DNA of 64,000 bases, taken from assembly GCF_002343915.1 (NCBI RefSeq), contig NZ_NETK01000001.1, positions 1,550,001 through 1,614,000 on the forward strand, read 5' to 3'. This stretch comes from Nannocystis exedens. GTDB lineage: Bacteria; Myxococcota_A; Polyangia; Nannocystales; Nannocystaceae. Both the position numbers and the translations under genes were made by a program. Below, in pieces: positions 7,474 to 15,218 of this stretch. Position 1 is the first letter of the stretch; each line of letters starts with the position of its first letter. The notes under the pieces are model-generated. The model saw nothing but the letters and a program-made list of their open reading frames with translations, did not search any database and was not told the DNA's origin.

Positions 7474-10317
7474 TCACAGACCGGCCGGCGTCACAAGGAT
7501 CGGCGGCCGCGACGGCGCGCGAGGCGCAAGCGACCAGGGGGCAATGCTCAGTCCGATGCTCACTACACGCTCGACGCGTCCGGGCTCCCCTTCGGAGACG
7601 AAGTTTACTTCATTGCTACGCCTGGTCACGGAATGGGTCAGCAGCAAGGCGAGTCTGCCGCGACGGTGGACGTGAATTCCGATCCTTACTAAAGGTCTCC
7701 CGGGCGTCTCCGACGACAGCGGCGCACCATGTGGTCGCCCTGCGCCCTTCGGCCCTCGCCCGCGGCAATTCGGGTCTGCGCCCTCGCGCGACACCTCGGC
7801 GCCGGGGCTGACTACGCGCTCGGCGAGATCGACGGTGCGGAGACCGGGACCTGAGAAGCCGGCTGCGGCCAGGTGATGCGGAGCTTGATGATCCGGCGCT
7901 TCAGGGCGTGCCGCGTGATCCCGAGGAGCTTGGCCGCATTGACGATGTTGCCGCCTTGATCGAGCGCCGCGAGGCAGAGGCGCCGCTCGGCGGCTGCGAG
8001 GTTGAAGTCTTCGAGGACAAGCTGAGGCATGACGACCTTCTACCGCGCCGACCTGGTCTCGTGCAGATAAAGTCGTTGGCCTGGGGTCCTTCGTCGACCG
8101 GCCCAGCCCGGCCGCTTGATGCCGCAGGTTGACGCCCCGCGACGGCCTCGCGGCGCACCACTCCGACGACCTCGAGCGGCTGGGCTCTCGCCACTTCGCG
8201 CCGGGCGGGCCGCGCGGGCCCAGCAAACCGCGGCCGATAGGGCACGCGGAAGCCGCTGGGCCTGCGCCGCCGATGAACTGATCGTCGAACACGGGCACGC
8301 CGGGGACGTCGAGGCGCGGTCGGGACGATGCCTGCGGCGTGCCGGTCGTCGCGCTCGGCGCCGGGTCGATGCTGAAAGTCGGGTGTTGGTCGGCTCCGAC
8401 CTGTTCTGACGAATCCTCGTGCTCGAGCGATGCCTGCTCGTCGACCCGAGAAGGATGCGCGGGGAGCGACCCCTGCTGGCCTACTTGATTGGTAGCAGTT
8501 GGTGCTGGGATCGACGAGATCTCGCCGAGGGGACGCGGCCGATCGGGCCGGTCTCCCGCGTCAGGCGCCAACACCAACGGCTCGTCCGTTGCCGCAGTAT
8601 CTTGCTCGATCGGCGCGTGGCGTGGGGCTGGTTCGACAGTAAGCCCGGCGAGCTGATGCAGAAGGACGACGAGTTGGGTCCGCTCCTGAGCGAAGGCGTC
8701 GAGCTGGCCGGTCAGCGCGCGGCGCTGGGCCTCCCACACTGCCTGCTCCGCCGTTCGGACTTCCTCGGCCTCGCGTCGGACCTGAGCGACTGCAAACATC
8801 GCGGCGAGGAGCATCACCAGAGAAGCCCCGCCGATCTGGCCAAGCGCCGCCGTGGCCGGCTCCTCGATGGTGCGCGAGTCGGCTGTCATGGACTCGGCAG
8901 CGTTGGCACTCGGGCGTGGCTCGCTGTCCCTCGGGTCAGGTGGCGCAGCGTTGCGCGCAGCTCCGCCGATCACCTCGTCCGCGGCACCGCCGCCCGAAGT
9001 GGCTGCGCCGGCGGTCGACCATCTTGCGGCCTGCTCGGCGGCTCCGACCCCGACACTGGCGTCAGCAGCGCCTTCGGACTTGCCTGTCGTCTGCTCGGCA
9101 GTGCTCCTGCTCTGCCTGCCCAGAAGATCCCTGAGCCACGAGTTCGACGCCACCTGGCTGTCGGCCTCAGGTCGTTCTCGCGGTCCGGGACCGCCGGTCG
9201 GCCCGGACTCGCCCGGAGCCCCCCGCTGGTTCGCCGCGGCCTCGTGGAGCCGCAGGCGCCCCGTCGTCTCCTTGCACAGCCGGACGTGCAACGCTGACCG
9301 CGGATCGGCCAGCCCCTCCAGGTTGATGCGCCACGTCCGTTCCTTCTTGTCGCGCGCGACGAGGCATGTCTTCGCCCTGCGCAGCAGGTTGAGCACGTCC
9401 GCGAACGTCTCGATCCTGACCTCGAACCACGGGGCGCGCTCCTTGATCTCCGCGAGGATCTTGCCGCTCAGCCCCACGAGGTTGGGGCAGTTGCTGAGGG
9501 CAAGCCGCAGCAGCGCGCCGAGCACCGCGCGCAGCTTTGTCTTGCCCTTGAGCTTCTGGCCGGGCTGCTTCAGCGCCTCGGCCCGACGTGCGATGTCCTC
9601 GAAGCAGCTCCGCAGCACCTCCGAGATCGACGGCCCCCTTCCTACATCGATCGGCGAGCCGCGCACGATCCGGATGTGGTGCGCCTGGATCGCGGGCGAC
9701 GGCTCGACCGGGACCTCGGCCAGGCTCTCGGCCGTGTCGCCGCCACAGCGCACCATCGCGCTCGCACTGCGCGGGCGGTGGAAGCGGAGCATTCGATCGA
9801 CATCGACTTCGCCGAGCCCGAGCGGCGACTTGACGTCCAGCACCACCCGCGACCTGCCCTCGACATAGACCACCGCGATCCGCTCCCCGAGCGCTGATAG
9901 CAGCACCGCCGCCTTGCCGAGCTGCACCACGCCCACCAGCGAGCAGCCCTGCGCCGGAAGGAATCGATATCGAGCACCACCGACCCGCGCGGACGGCGGC
10001 GGGAACAGGCGCGGGTCCTCGAACCGCGCGTCTGCCTGGTCGAGCCGCGAGAGGACCCCGAACACGTGCCCGAAGTCCCCGACCGCCAGCGGCACGACCG
10101 CCCGCTCGGCAGTGTGGACATAAGAGATGGTCCAGCGCGAGCGGTCCTCGAGTCGACCGCAGAACTGCAATTCGCCGCTGGGAAATTCTCGGGTCTTGAC
10201 GGAGGGCCGTAGCTCGCCCGCGCAGTACGCCTGGTACTCCGCCACCGCCTGGTCGATGAGCCACTCATCGGACTCCGCCGCCTCGCCCACAATCCCCCGC
10301 GGCGCGAACGCTAGCAC
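7474..10317 (-). CDS. Large single-pass membrane protein of unknown function; 3' end doubtful
   Basis: The open frame spans 947 codons. Residues 1-370 form a globular cytoplasmic-looking region (SGELQFCGRLEDRSRWTISY; GKAAVLLSALGERIAVVYVE; a Lys-rich helical part KQPGQKLKGKTKLRAVLGAL). A low-complexity linker follows, then one transmembrane helix near residue 505-522 (GGASLVMLLAAMFAVAQV) and a coiled coil. From about residue 690 the translation becomes Arg/Pro-rich and non-protein-like, and it overlaps the Fis-type gene (7812-8030) in another frame. Near 8250 the neighbouring frame looks more coding (ARREVARAQPLEVVGVVRRE), suggesting a frameshift or that the true end lies between about 7900 and 8250. 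No family was recognised. Confidence 0.5.
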   Translation of the reverse strand: MLAFAPRGIVGEAAESDEWLIDQAVAEYQAYCAGELRPSVKTREFPSGELQFCGRLEDRSRWTISYVHTAERAVVPLAVGDFGHVFGVLSRLDQADARFEDPRLFPPPSARVGGARYRFLPAQGCSLVGVVQLGKAAVLLSALGERIAVVYVEGRSRVVLDVKSPLGLGEVDVDRMLRFHRPRSASAMVRCGGDTAESLAEVPVEPSPAIQAHHIRIVRGSPIDVGRGPSISEVLRSCFEDIARRAEALKQPGQKLKGKTKLRAVLGALLRLALSNCPNLVGLSGKILAEIKERAPWFEVRIETFADVLNLLRRAKTCLVARDKKERTWRINLEGLADPRSALHVRLCKETTGRLRLHEAAANQRGAPGESGPTGGPGPRERPEADSQVASNSWLRDLLGRQSRSTAEQTTGKSEGAADASVGVGAAEQAARWSTAGAATSGGGAADEVIGGAARNAAPPDPRDSEPRPSANAAESMTADSRTIEEPATAALGQIGGASLVMLLAAMFAVAQVRREAEEVRTAEQAVWEAQRRALTGQLDAFAQERTQLVVLLHQLAGLTVEPAPRHAPIEQDTAATDEPLVLAPDAGDRPDRPRPLGEISSIPAPTATNQVGQQGSLPAHPSRVDEQASLEHEDSSEQVGADQHPTFSIDPAPSATTGTPQASSRPRLDVPGVPVFDDQFIGGAGPAASACPIGRGLLGPRGPPGAKWREPSRSRSSEWCAARPSRGVNLRHQAAGLGRSTKDPRPTTLSARDQVGAVEGRHASACPRRLQPRSRRAAPLPRGARSRRQHRQCGQAPRDHAARPEAPDHQAPHHLAAAGFSGPGLRTVDLAERVVSPGAEVSREGADPNCRGRGPKGAGRPHGAPLSSETPGRPLVRIGIHVHRRGRLALLLTHSVTRRSNEVNFVSEGEPGRVERVVSIGLSIAPWSLAPRAPSRPPILVTPAGL
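7540..7692 (+). pseudogene. Orphan 3' gene fragment
   Basis: In this frame the sequence reads AHYTLDASGLPFGDEVYFIA and continues to a TAA at 7690-7692. The composition is protein-like and lower in Arg/Pro than the surrounding non-coding translations. There is no start codon or upstream coding signal in frame. It looks like the 3' remnant of a secreted, beta-rich protein gene whose 5' part was lost, perhaps when flanking elements inserted. Its existence argues that the minus-strand reading frame crossing it (7474-10317) is not coding here. Confidence 0.3.
7812..8030 (-). CDS. Small Fis-type helix-turn-helix protein
   Basis: This 72-residue protein carries the NtrC/Fis C-terminal DNA-binding signature LCLAALDQGGNIVNAAKLLG followed by ITRHALKRRIIKLRI, which is the usual Fis helix-turn-helix arrangement. 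The family role is binding DNA as a dimer, often as the output end of NtrC-type activators. Here the domain stands alone, with an AAGG ribosome-binding site about 7 bases before the ATG at 8030. It may be a free regulator or the 3' remnant of an activator gene. It overlaps in antiphase the doubtful end of the long gene that starts at 10317. Confidence 0.7.
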   Translation of the reverse strand: MPQLVLEDFNLAAAERRLCLAALDQGGNIVNAAKLLGITRHALKRRIIKLRITWPQPASQVPVSAPSISPSA

Positions 10318-10379
10318 AGCAGGGCTCTGTGTCCCGCCAATTGGGAGCCGGCAAGACCGCCGCCGACAGGAGTTTCCTG

Positions 10380-10415
10380 CACCAACTGCAGTTGGGCCCT
10401 CAACGCCAGTTGGTG
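10380..10415. promoter_or_regulatory. Candidate operator: inverted repeat around a 14-bp palindrome
   Basis: CACCAACTG at 10380-10388 is the exact inverted complement of CAGTTGGTG at 10407-10415, and CCAACTGCAGTTGG at 10382-10395 is itself a perfect palindrome. It lies in the divergent region between the minus-strand gene starting at 10317 and the plus-strand island genes. That is a typical place for a phage- or element-type repressor to act. No promoter boxes could be assigned with confidence. Confidence 0.4.
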
Positions 10416-10505
10416 TCTACTCGCCGAAGCCCGCCGACAGCCCGGGTGGACGCGGTCCTGGCGGAGCCGCTGCGGGCCCTGCCGGAGACCCATCCAGGCC
10501 CTTTT

Positions 10506-10562
10506 CGGGGACCGACGTCCGAACCTATCGGGGACCGATGCTCGAACCTATCGGGGACTTTT
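10506..10562. repeat. 23-bp tandem repeats, two full units and a partial third
   Basis: Units begin at 10506, 10529 and 10552. The first two share CGGGGACCGAYG, then a short variable part, then CGAACCTAT; the third is cut after CGGGGAC. Multiple short repeats of this kind occur at the ends of IS21-family elements, and they also occur as iterons or operators. No IS21 transposase is present in the window, so this is either an orphan IS end or a binding array upstream of the island genes. Confidence 0.55.
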
Positions 10563-10699
10563 GGCCCAGCGAGCAGCCTGCTCGATGCAGCGCCGCGCAC
10601 TCTCGCACTGTCACAATCTGTTCAGTGGTCGAAAATAATTTCGACTCATCCACTTGCACATCGCTGAATGATCGGCTTGTCTGCACCCGTCACGGAGGC

Positions 10700-11290
10700 A
10701 TGGGATTGATACGGCGGATGGTTGTCACTACAGCGCGCGGTGATTTCATCACCGATCTGGACATCGAGGAGCGCCAGATCGTCGGAGCCCTATGCGCCTG
10801 GCTCGGCCTACTGCCCGACGCCGGCATCTACATCGACGGCGAGCTCGTTCCGGACGAGGTGCGAGTGGCGATTCGATTCGCTCTGGCCTCCGAGACAGCT
10901 CCATCGCCGGCGGTCCAGGTCGCCCCGGTCCCCCCGCCCGAGCCCGAGAAGCTGAGGGACTACACGGAGACCCTGCAACGGGCTTTTGACGACCTGCGCC
11001 AGGGCCACGTCCAGACGCTCCGCGACATGCAGGACTGCGCCCGGCGGTTCAGCGAGATGTGGCTCGAGCGCGAGCGGCAGTTCGCCGACGAGGCAGCGCG
11101 GCAGCGGGAGTTGACGGGCAAGAGCCTCGCCGACGTCGACCTGCTCGGCCGGAGCGTCAAGGCCGTGCAGCTCGAGGACGTGATCGCCCTGTCGACCGCC
11201 CGATCGGGAGCGCGGGCGGGTTCCGGCGATCGCATCACCGTCATGGACTTCATCGGCGGGCTCTTCAAGACATTCACCGGCGAGAACTAG
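10700..11290 (+). CDS. Island protein 1: coiled-coil protein of unknown function
   Basis: The first island gene encodes 196 residues. Residues 1-75 are globular (TARGDFITDLDIEERQIVGA), followed by a Pro-rich hinge (VAPVPPPEPEK) and a long amphipathic helix (residues about 85-150) with many Arg/Glu, consistent with a coiled coil. It ends in VMDFIGGLFKTFTGEN. The start at 10700 sits directly after GGAGG (spacing of only one base); the Met at 10718 is an alternative. The frame is open further upstream to 10127, but that part overlaps the minus-strand gene and is not supported. No family was recognised; a scaffold or structural role is inference from the operon. Confidence 0.6.
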   Translation: MGLIRRMVVTTARGDFITDLDIEERQIVGALCAWLGLLPDAGIYIDGELVPDEVRVAIRFALASETAPSPAVQVAPVPPPEPEKLRDYTETLQRAFDDLRQGHVQTLRDMQDCARRFSEMWLERERQFADEAARQRELTGKSLADVDLLGRSVKAVQLEDVIALSTARSGARAGSGDRITVMDFIGGLFKTFTGEN

Positions 11291-11303
11291 GAAGGAACGG
11301 AAG

Positions 11304-11750
11304 ATGGCCCAGAGAACAACCTTGTCCGCAGGACAGCTCCTCGCCCAGGCCGAGGGCTCGATCGGCACGACGGTGCGCGCCGCCGTCGCCGACTATTACA
11401 AGGGCCGCGACCTCGGCACCGCGCAGACGATCCGCCGCGCCGACACCGACACGGAGGCGGCTCGATACGTCACCGCGATGCGTCAAGGCCGGATCCACGA
11501 GGTCGTCATGGTCGCGGCGAGCGCCGCCCTCGGCGCGATCACGGGTGCCCTGTCGCAGAAGGCCGTCGACAACGCGATGGTGGGCGGCGTGCCGCCCGTG
11601 ACCGCCCTCGGCGCCGTGCCGACGGTCGCCGGCATGGCGCTGCCGATCAGCCTCTCGGGCCGCTCGATGCTCGCGGCCGGCGGCCTCTCGTACATCACCG
11701 GCGCCATCATCTACTCGATGCTCGCGCCGAAGGCGGAGGCCAGGCCGTGA
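11304..11750 (+). CDS. Island protein 2: small multi-span membrane protein
   Basis: The protein has 148 residues. The N-terminal 60 residues are soluble (LSAGQLLAQAEGSIGTTVRA). Hydrophobic stretches lie near residues 66-84 (EVVMVAASAALGAITGAL) and 95-142, the latter including LSGRSMLAAGGLSYITGAI. A GGAAGGAACGG ribosome site lies about 7 bases before the ATG. Its stop overlaps the GTG of the next gene. It is predicted to be in the inner membrane or a virion membrane; no function is known. Confidence 0.65.
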   Translation: MAQRTTLSAGQLLAQAEGSIGTTVRAAVADYYKGRDLGTAQTIRRADTDTEAARYVTAMRQGRIHEVVMVAASAALGAITGALSQKAVDNAMVGGVPPVTALGAVPTVAGMALPISLSGRSMLAAGGLSYITGAIIYSMLAPKAEARP

Positions 11751-12124
11751 CGAGGCCCATCTTCGCGCCGGTGCGGCGCATCCTGAGGGGGCACTCCGGC
11801 CGCGCGCTCGTTCACGCCGTCGACGATGCCGGCCTCGAGTACAAGATCGAGGTTCCCCTCGAGGCGGTCCAGGGCGTCGACCTCGAGCAGGACCACGTCC
11901 TTGTCCTGACGTGGTCTCTGCAGGCCAGCCCCAGCGCCGCCACGCCGCCGGCGAACCCGGCGCCGACGCCTCGCCGCGCCACGCCCAGTGACGTCGATCG
12001 GGCGTTCATGGAGCTGATGGCCGGCACGCGCGCCTCGACGGCTGTCACAGCAGAAGTCGACCCGACCTCGCAGGCCTCCGGCCCACAGGGCCTCGCCGAG
12101 TTGCTCGGCATCAAGCGCGCCTGA
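11747..12124 (+). CDS. Island protein 3: small soluble protein
   Basis: This 125-residue protein starts at a GTG that overlaps the upstream TGA (GTGA), so it is translationally coupled to island protein 2. Residues 1-60 look like a small beta-barrel (SGRALVHAVDDAGLEYKIEV; EQDHVLVLTWSL). A Pro/Ala linker follows, then a helical C-terminal segment (SDVDRAFMELMAG ... GLAELLGIKRA). No family was recognised. Confidence 0.6.
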   Translation: MTRPIFAPVRRILRGHSGRALVHAVDDAGLEYKIEVPLEAVQGVDLEQDHVLVLTWSLQASPSAATPPANPAPTPRRATPSDVDRAFMELMAGTRASTAVTAEVDPTSQASGPQGLAELLGIKRA

Positions 12125-12202
12125 TCTGAACTTCTCGACATTCAACGTGCCCTCGCCCATCGGCCGGGGGCCAGGATCGCTCACGCAAAATCAGGAGACA
12201 CA

Positions 12203-12859
12203 ATGGATTCGAACACGGAAGAGAATCTGAACTACCTCGCCGACCAGATCATGAAGCGACTCGACGGCAGGGGCATCTCGGGCATCCCGGGGATGCTGCC
12301 CGCCGCTGGCGGCGAACTGCCCGCGTGCGGGCTCGGCACGCCGAAGGTCGGCTGCGAGAACCTGCTCTACGCGCCGATCACGGTGGCCCGCTTCTACCGC
12401 GGCGGCCGCACCAACATCGACCAGGTCGTCGAGGGCCAGATTCCGGTCGCCCCGGGCTCGTCGGTCGTGCTCACCCAGCCCGCGCACCCGCCCTGGGCCA
12501 CCGGCTGCTACGTGCTGCGCTACAGGCTCGCCAACAACGCCAACAACCACGACGACATCAGGATCGAGTGGTTCGTCGACGCCGAGCCGCTCGACGCGCT
12601 CCAGTACGGCAGCGAAATCTACAACAACGACAATACCGTGATCGGCGAGGGCAAGCTGCCGATCCCGCTGGCAATGGGCGAGCACTGCTGCATCGGCGGC
12701 AACAACCGTCTGCGCGTTCGCATCACCCACCTCGGTAACGCCAACCAGATCGAGAACATCCGCCTGCACGTCGAGCACGCGAGCGCGGTCAAGTGCTGCT
12801 CCGGGTGCGCCGCGGGGCGTTCGTGCCAGCGCGGGTGCAGCGGCGGGGGCGGCAAGTAG
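12203..12859 (+). CDS. Island protein 4: beta-rich putative structural protein with Cys-rich tail
   Basis: The protein has 218 residues and a good ribosome site (AGGAG) before the ATG. From residue 50 it alternates hydrophobic and polar residues in a strand pattern (YAPITVARFYRGGRTNIDQV; YVLRYRLANNANNHDDIRIE; NRLRVRITHLGNANQIENIR), as in single jelly-roll or sandwich folds. The last 22 residues hold six cysteines (KCCSGC, SCQRGC), which could bind metal or form disulfides. It lies just before another beta-rich gene. A role as particle or surface protein is inferred from this pairing and from the operon; no sequence family was recognised. Confidence 0.6.
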   Translation: MDSNTEENLNYLADQIMKRLDGRGISGIPGMLPAAGGELPACGLGTPKVGCENLLYAPITVARFYRGGRTNIDQVVEGQIPVAPGSSVVLTQPAHPPWATGCYVLRYRLANNANNHDDIRIEWFVDAEPLDALQYGSEIYNNDNTVIGEGKLPIPLAMGEHCCIGGNNRLRVRITHLGNANQIENIRLHVEHASAVKCCSGCAAGRSCQRGCSGGGGK

Positions 12860-12868
12860 GAGCCGGCG

Positions 12869-13594
12869 ATGAACAAGATCAAGCTGATCATCCGCGGCGG
12901 CTTCGACGGGCAGACGCCCGTCACGCAGGCGCCGACCTTCCGGCTCGTCGAGGGCTGGAACGAGGCCGAGCTGACGGCCCCCGCGGGCATTCTCCCCGCC
13001 GGACTCTGGGGGCAGGTCCCCGCCGGCGACCCCTACGTCCTGCACGCGTCCGTCCTGACCGTGGCGCCGATCGCCCCGCAGACTTTCATCGAGGTCCAGA
13101 CCGGTGAGCCGACCCATGTCCGGGCGAGGTACACCCCCAGCGCGGACAACATGCGCCTCACGCTCGTCCGCCCGAGCGACAAGATCCGTGTATTCACGCC
13201 GCCGCAGGGGCTCGTCAAGCTCGAGCTGCTCGTCGAGAGCATCGGCGGCGTCAACGAGCTCGGCTCGCGCCTGTACGAGTGGTCCGACGGCCTGAGCCGC
13301 TCGCGCGACACGGGCGTCCGCACGTTGCGGATCGAAGCCGACCTCACCCTGCCGGGATGGCTCGGCACGATGCACGTGATCTACGACAGCGCCAACCCCG
13401 GCAACGTCACCCTCCCGCCGCGCGTGATCGTGCCGCTCGACGCCGTCCTCACGGTCACGCGGAGGGGCCCCGGCATCCCCACGCTGCACGCCGCGGCGGG
13501 TGATTCGTTCGCGGGCGGCGTCATCGCGCAGATGATCCAACGCAGCGGGATCATCATGAACAACGGCGAGCAGTGGACCTGGGTCGCCGACTGA
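12869..13594 (+). CDS. Island protein 5: beta-rich putative structural protein
   Basis: The protein has 241 residues; GTAGGAG precedes the ATG, 9 bp after the upstream stop. Almost the whole chain is beta-prone (NKIKLIIRGGFDGQTPVTQA; NMRLTLVRPSDKIRVFT; TLRIEADLTLPGWLGTMHVI; PRVIVPLDAVLTVTRRGP), ending in NNGEQWTWVAD. The pair 12203/12869 recalls the two adjacent jelly-roll capsid genes of sphaerolipovirus-like viruses, but this is an analogy of layout and composition, not of sequence. There are no Cys residues or signal peptide. Confidence 0.6.
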   Translation: MNKIKLIIRGGFDGQTPVTQAPTFRLVEGWNEAELTAPAGILPAGLWGQVPAGDPYVLHASVLTVAPIAPQTFIEVQTGEPTHVRARYTPSADNMRLTLVRPSDKIRVFTPPQGLVKLELLVESIGGVNELGSRLYEWSDGLSRSRDTGVRTLRIEADLTLPGWLGTMHVIYDSANPGNVTLPPRVIVPLDAVLTVTRRGPGIPTLHAAAGDSFAGGVIAQMIQRSGIIMNNGEQWTWVAD

Positions 13595-13632
13595 TTCGAG
13601 GCACCACGACTCATTCGTCAAGGAGCATCCCC

Positions 13633-14382
13633 ATGGCCATCATCGATCGACATCGCGTCGCCCGCCTCATCGAGCTGTCGGCGGCCGAGCGCACCCTCAA
13701 GGGGCCCGAACGCCAGCTGCGTGAGGAGGACGTCAAGTTGCTGATCAAGGCGGCCTACGACGACGCCACCGACGCGGCGCGCGCCGAGTTCATGGCGCGC
13801 GTGCAGAAGATGCCGACGAGCGCCTGGCCATGGTCGGCCGTGCAAGCGATGGCGCCGCGCGGCGGCGGGGGGGGCGGGAGCCTCGGGGTCGTCGTCGCGG
13901 TGCAGCGGCCGCTCATGGCGCCCGCGCTGCTCGTGCTGATCCGCGGCCAGGCGGACTCGGCCGACATCGATTCCGGCAATCGACTTCCTGACCCGGGCGC
14001 GCCGGGGGCCGAGGAGTGGGTGCCGCTGCACATGGCCCTCGACGCCTGGGATACGCAGACGCTCAAGAAGGCGATCGGGCCGCTGGGCTGGACCAGCATG
14101 CTGGGCACCACTTCGGGACAGGTCCCGAAGGACACAGGCGGCGGCGAGGCGCCTGCGCCGAACGTCGCGCCGAGTGCGCCGAGCGGCGGGGCGCCGTCCG
14201 ACAACGTGCCCACGCCCCAGACGCCGGCGGTGCCCGCCACGATCACCTGGCGCCGCCCGGCCGTGATCGCCGCGGGGGCGGCGGTCGCCGTCGCGGCTGG
14301 GGTGGCCGTCTACTCGATCGGCCAGAGCCGAAGCCGCCGCGAGCTCGAGGACATGCTCTCGCGACTGGAGGCGGAGCGATGA
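13633..14382 (+). CDS. Island protein 6: tail-anchored protein
   Basis: The protein has 249 residues. The start at 13633 follows AAGGAG by 7 bases and is preferred over an upstream in-frame Met at 13573 inside the previous gene. It has an N-terminal helical region, a Gly-rich run (residues 76-82), a beta segment (LGVVVAVQRPLMAPALLVLI), a Pro/Ala-rich linker and one transmembrane helix near residues 211-230, followed by SRSRRELEDMLSRLEAER. This is tail-anchor topology with a short charged cytoplasmic end. A 20-bp palindrome (14111-14130) lies in the linker-coding part. Its stop overlaps the ATG of the lytic transglycosylase gene, implying coupled expression. Confidence 0.65.
   Translation: MAIIDRHRVARLIELSAAERTLKGPERQLREEDVKLLIKAAYDDATDAARAEFMARVQKMPTSAWPWSAVQAMAPRGGGGGGSLGVVVAVQRPLMAPALLVLIRGQADSADIDSGNRLPDPGAPGAEEWVPLHMALDAWDTQTLKKAIGPLGWTSMLGTTSGQVPKDTGGGEAPAPNVAPSAPSGGAPSDNVPTPQTPAVPATITWRRPAVIAAGAAVAVAAGVAVYSIGQSRSRRELEDMLSRLEAER
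14111..14130. repeat. 20-bp palindrome within island protein 6
   Basis: CTTCGGGAC, AG, then GTCCCGAAG forms 9-bp perfect arms around a 2-base centre. It belongs to the GGGACAGGTCCC-type palindromes seen in host genes of the window (for example 36220-36231), and it lies in a linker-coding stretch. Confidence 0.65.
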
Positions 14383-15218
14383 GCCGGGTCTGGATCACCT
14401 TGGGCACGGCGCTCGGGGTCGTGGGCGTCGGCGGCGCGCTCCTCTACAGCCGGCGGGCGAGCGCGGCGAGCCTCCCGCCTTCCGCGCCCGAGCAGGACGC
14501 TCCGCCGCCAGCCGTCGAGCTGCCGCCGCTGCCGCGCGCCCGCGACGTCAAGGGCGACCTCTCGACCAACTGGGGCGAGACGCCCGTCGACCTCCGGCCG
14601 CTCTTCATGTTGATGGAGGAGGTTGCGAAGATCCCGGGCTCGTCCCGCGTGTTCGCGGTGATCGCCTACCGCGAGTCTCGCTTCGTCACCACCGCCCACA
14701 ACGGCAACGCGACGGGCGAGCAGGACGAGCGCGACAGCTCGCGCCGCGCCTACGACAACAACAAGGAGCGCAATCCGCCGCTGCGCTACGGGGAAGCAGC
14801 CGCGAACTTCGGCAGCGGCGGCCTCTTCGGACTGCTCGCCCCGTACTTCCTGTGGACGGGCGTGCCCGAGGTCGGCAAGCAGGCGCCGCTGCTCAACGCT
14901 TCGCCCGAGCTGCTCTTCCAGCCGCGCGCCGCGGCCTTCGGCGCCGCGGTGTACATGCAGCGAATCCTCAAGAACTACCGGATCGACGACATCGCCGACA
15001 TCAAAGTCGGCTGGGCCAACCCGTCACTGCTCGGCAGCGGGCGCGGCGGAACGAAGTACCACGACGTCCGCGTTCGCTTCCTCACCGACGCGGTCGCGCT
15101 CAACGTCGACCTCACCGACGCGACGACGATCCCGCCGAAGCTCGACGCCTCGGCCTGGCCCGGCGTGCTCGCCGTGTTCGCCGGCCTGGTCGGCGCGCTG
15201 CCCAAGGAGCTCGCATGA
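14379..15218 (+). CDS. Membrane-anchored lytic transglycosylase (SLT-like)
   Basis: This 279-residue protein starts at an ATG overlapping the previous stop (ATGA). An N-terminal signal anchor spans residues about 5-23 and is followed by RR. After a Pro-rich linker the catalytic domain starts near residue 70. VFAVIAYRESRFVTTAHNGN matches the SLT/goose-lysozyme core, with Glu99 as the likely catalytic acid, and NFGSGGLFGLLAPYFLWTGV matches the downstream Gly-rich SLT motif. Such enzymes cleave the MurNAc-GlcNAc bond of peptidoglycan. In membrane-containing phages such as PRD1 a virion transglycosylase (P7) serves DNA entry, and a similar role is inferred here. The open frame upstream to 14016 is not coding. 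Confidence 0.78.
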   Translation: MSRVWITLGTALGVVGVGGALLYSRRASAASLPPSAPEQDAPPPAVELPPLPRARDVKGDLSTNWGETPVDLRPLFMLMEEVAKIPGSSRVFAVIAYRESRFVTTAHNGNATGEQDERDSSRRAYDNNKERNPPLRYGEAAANFGSGGLFGLLAPYFLWTGVPEVGKQAPLLNASPELLFQPRAAAFGAAVYMQRILKNYRIDDIADIKVGWANPSLLGSGRGGTKYHDVRVRFLTDAVALNVDLTDATTIPPKLDASAWPGVLAVFAGLVGALPKELA

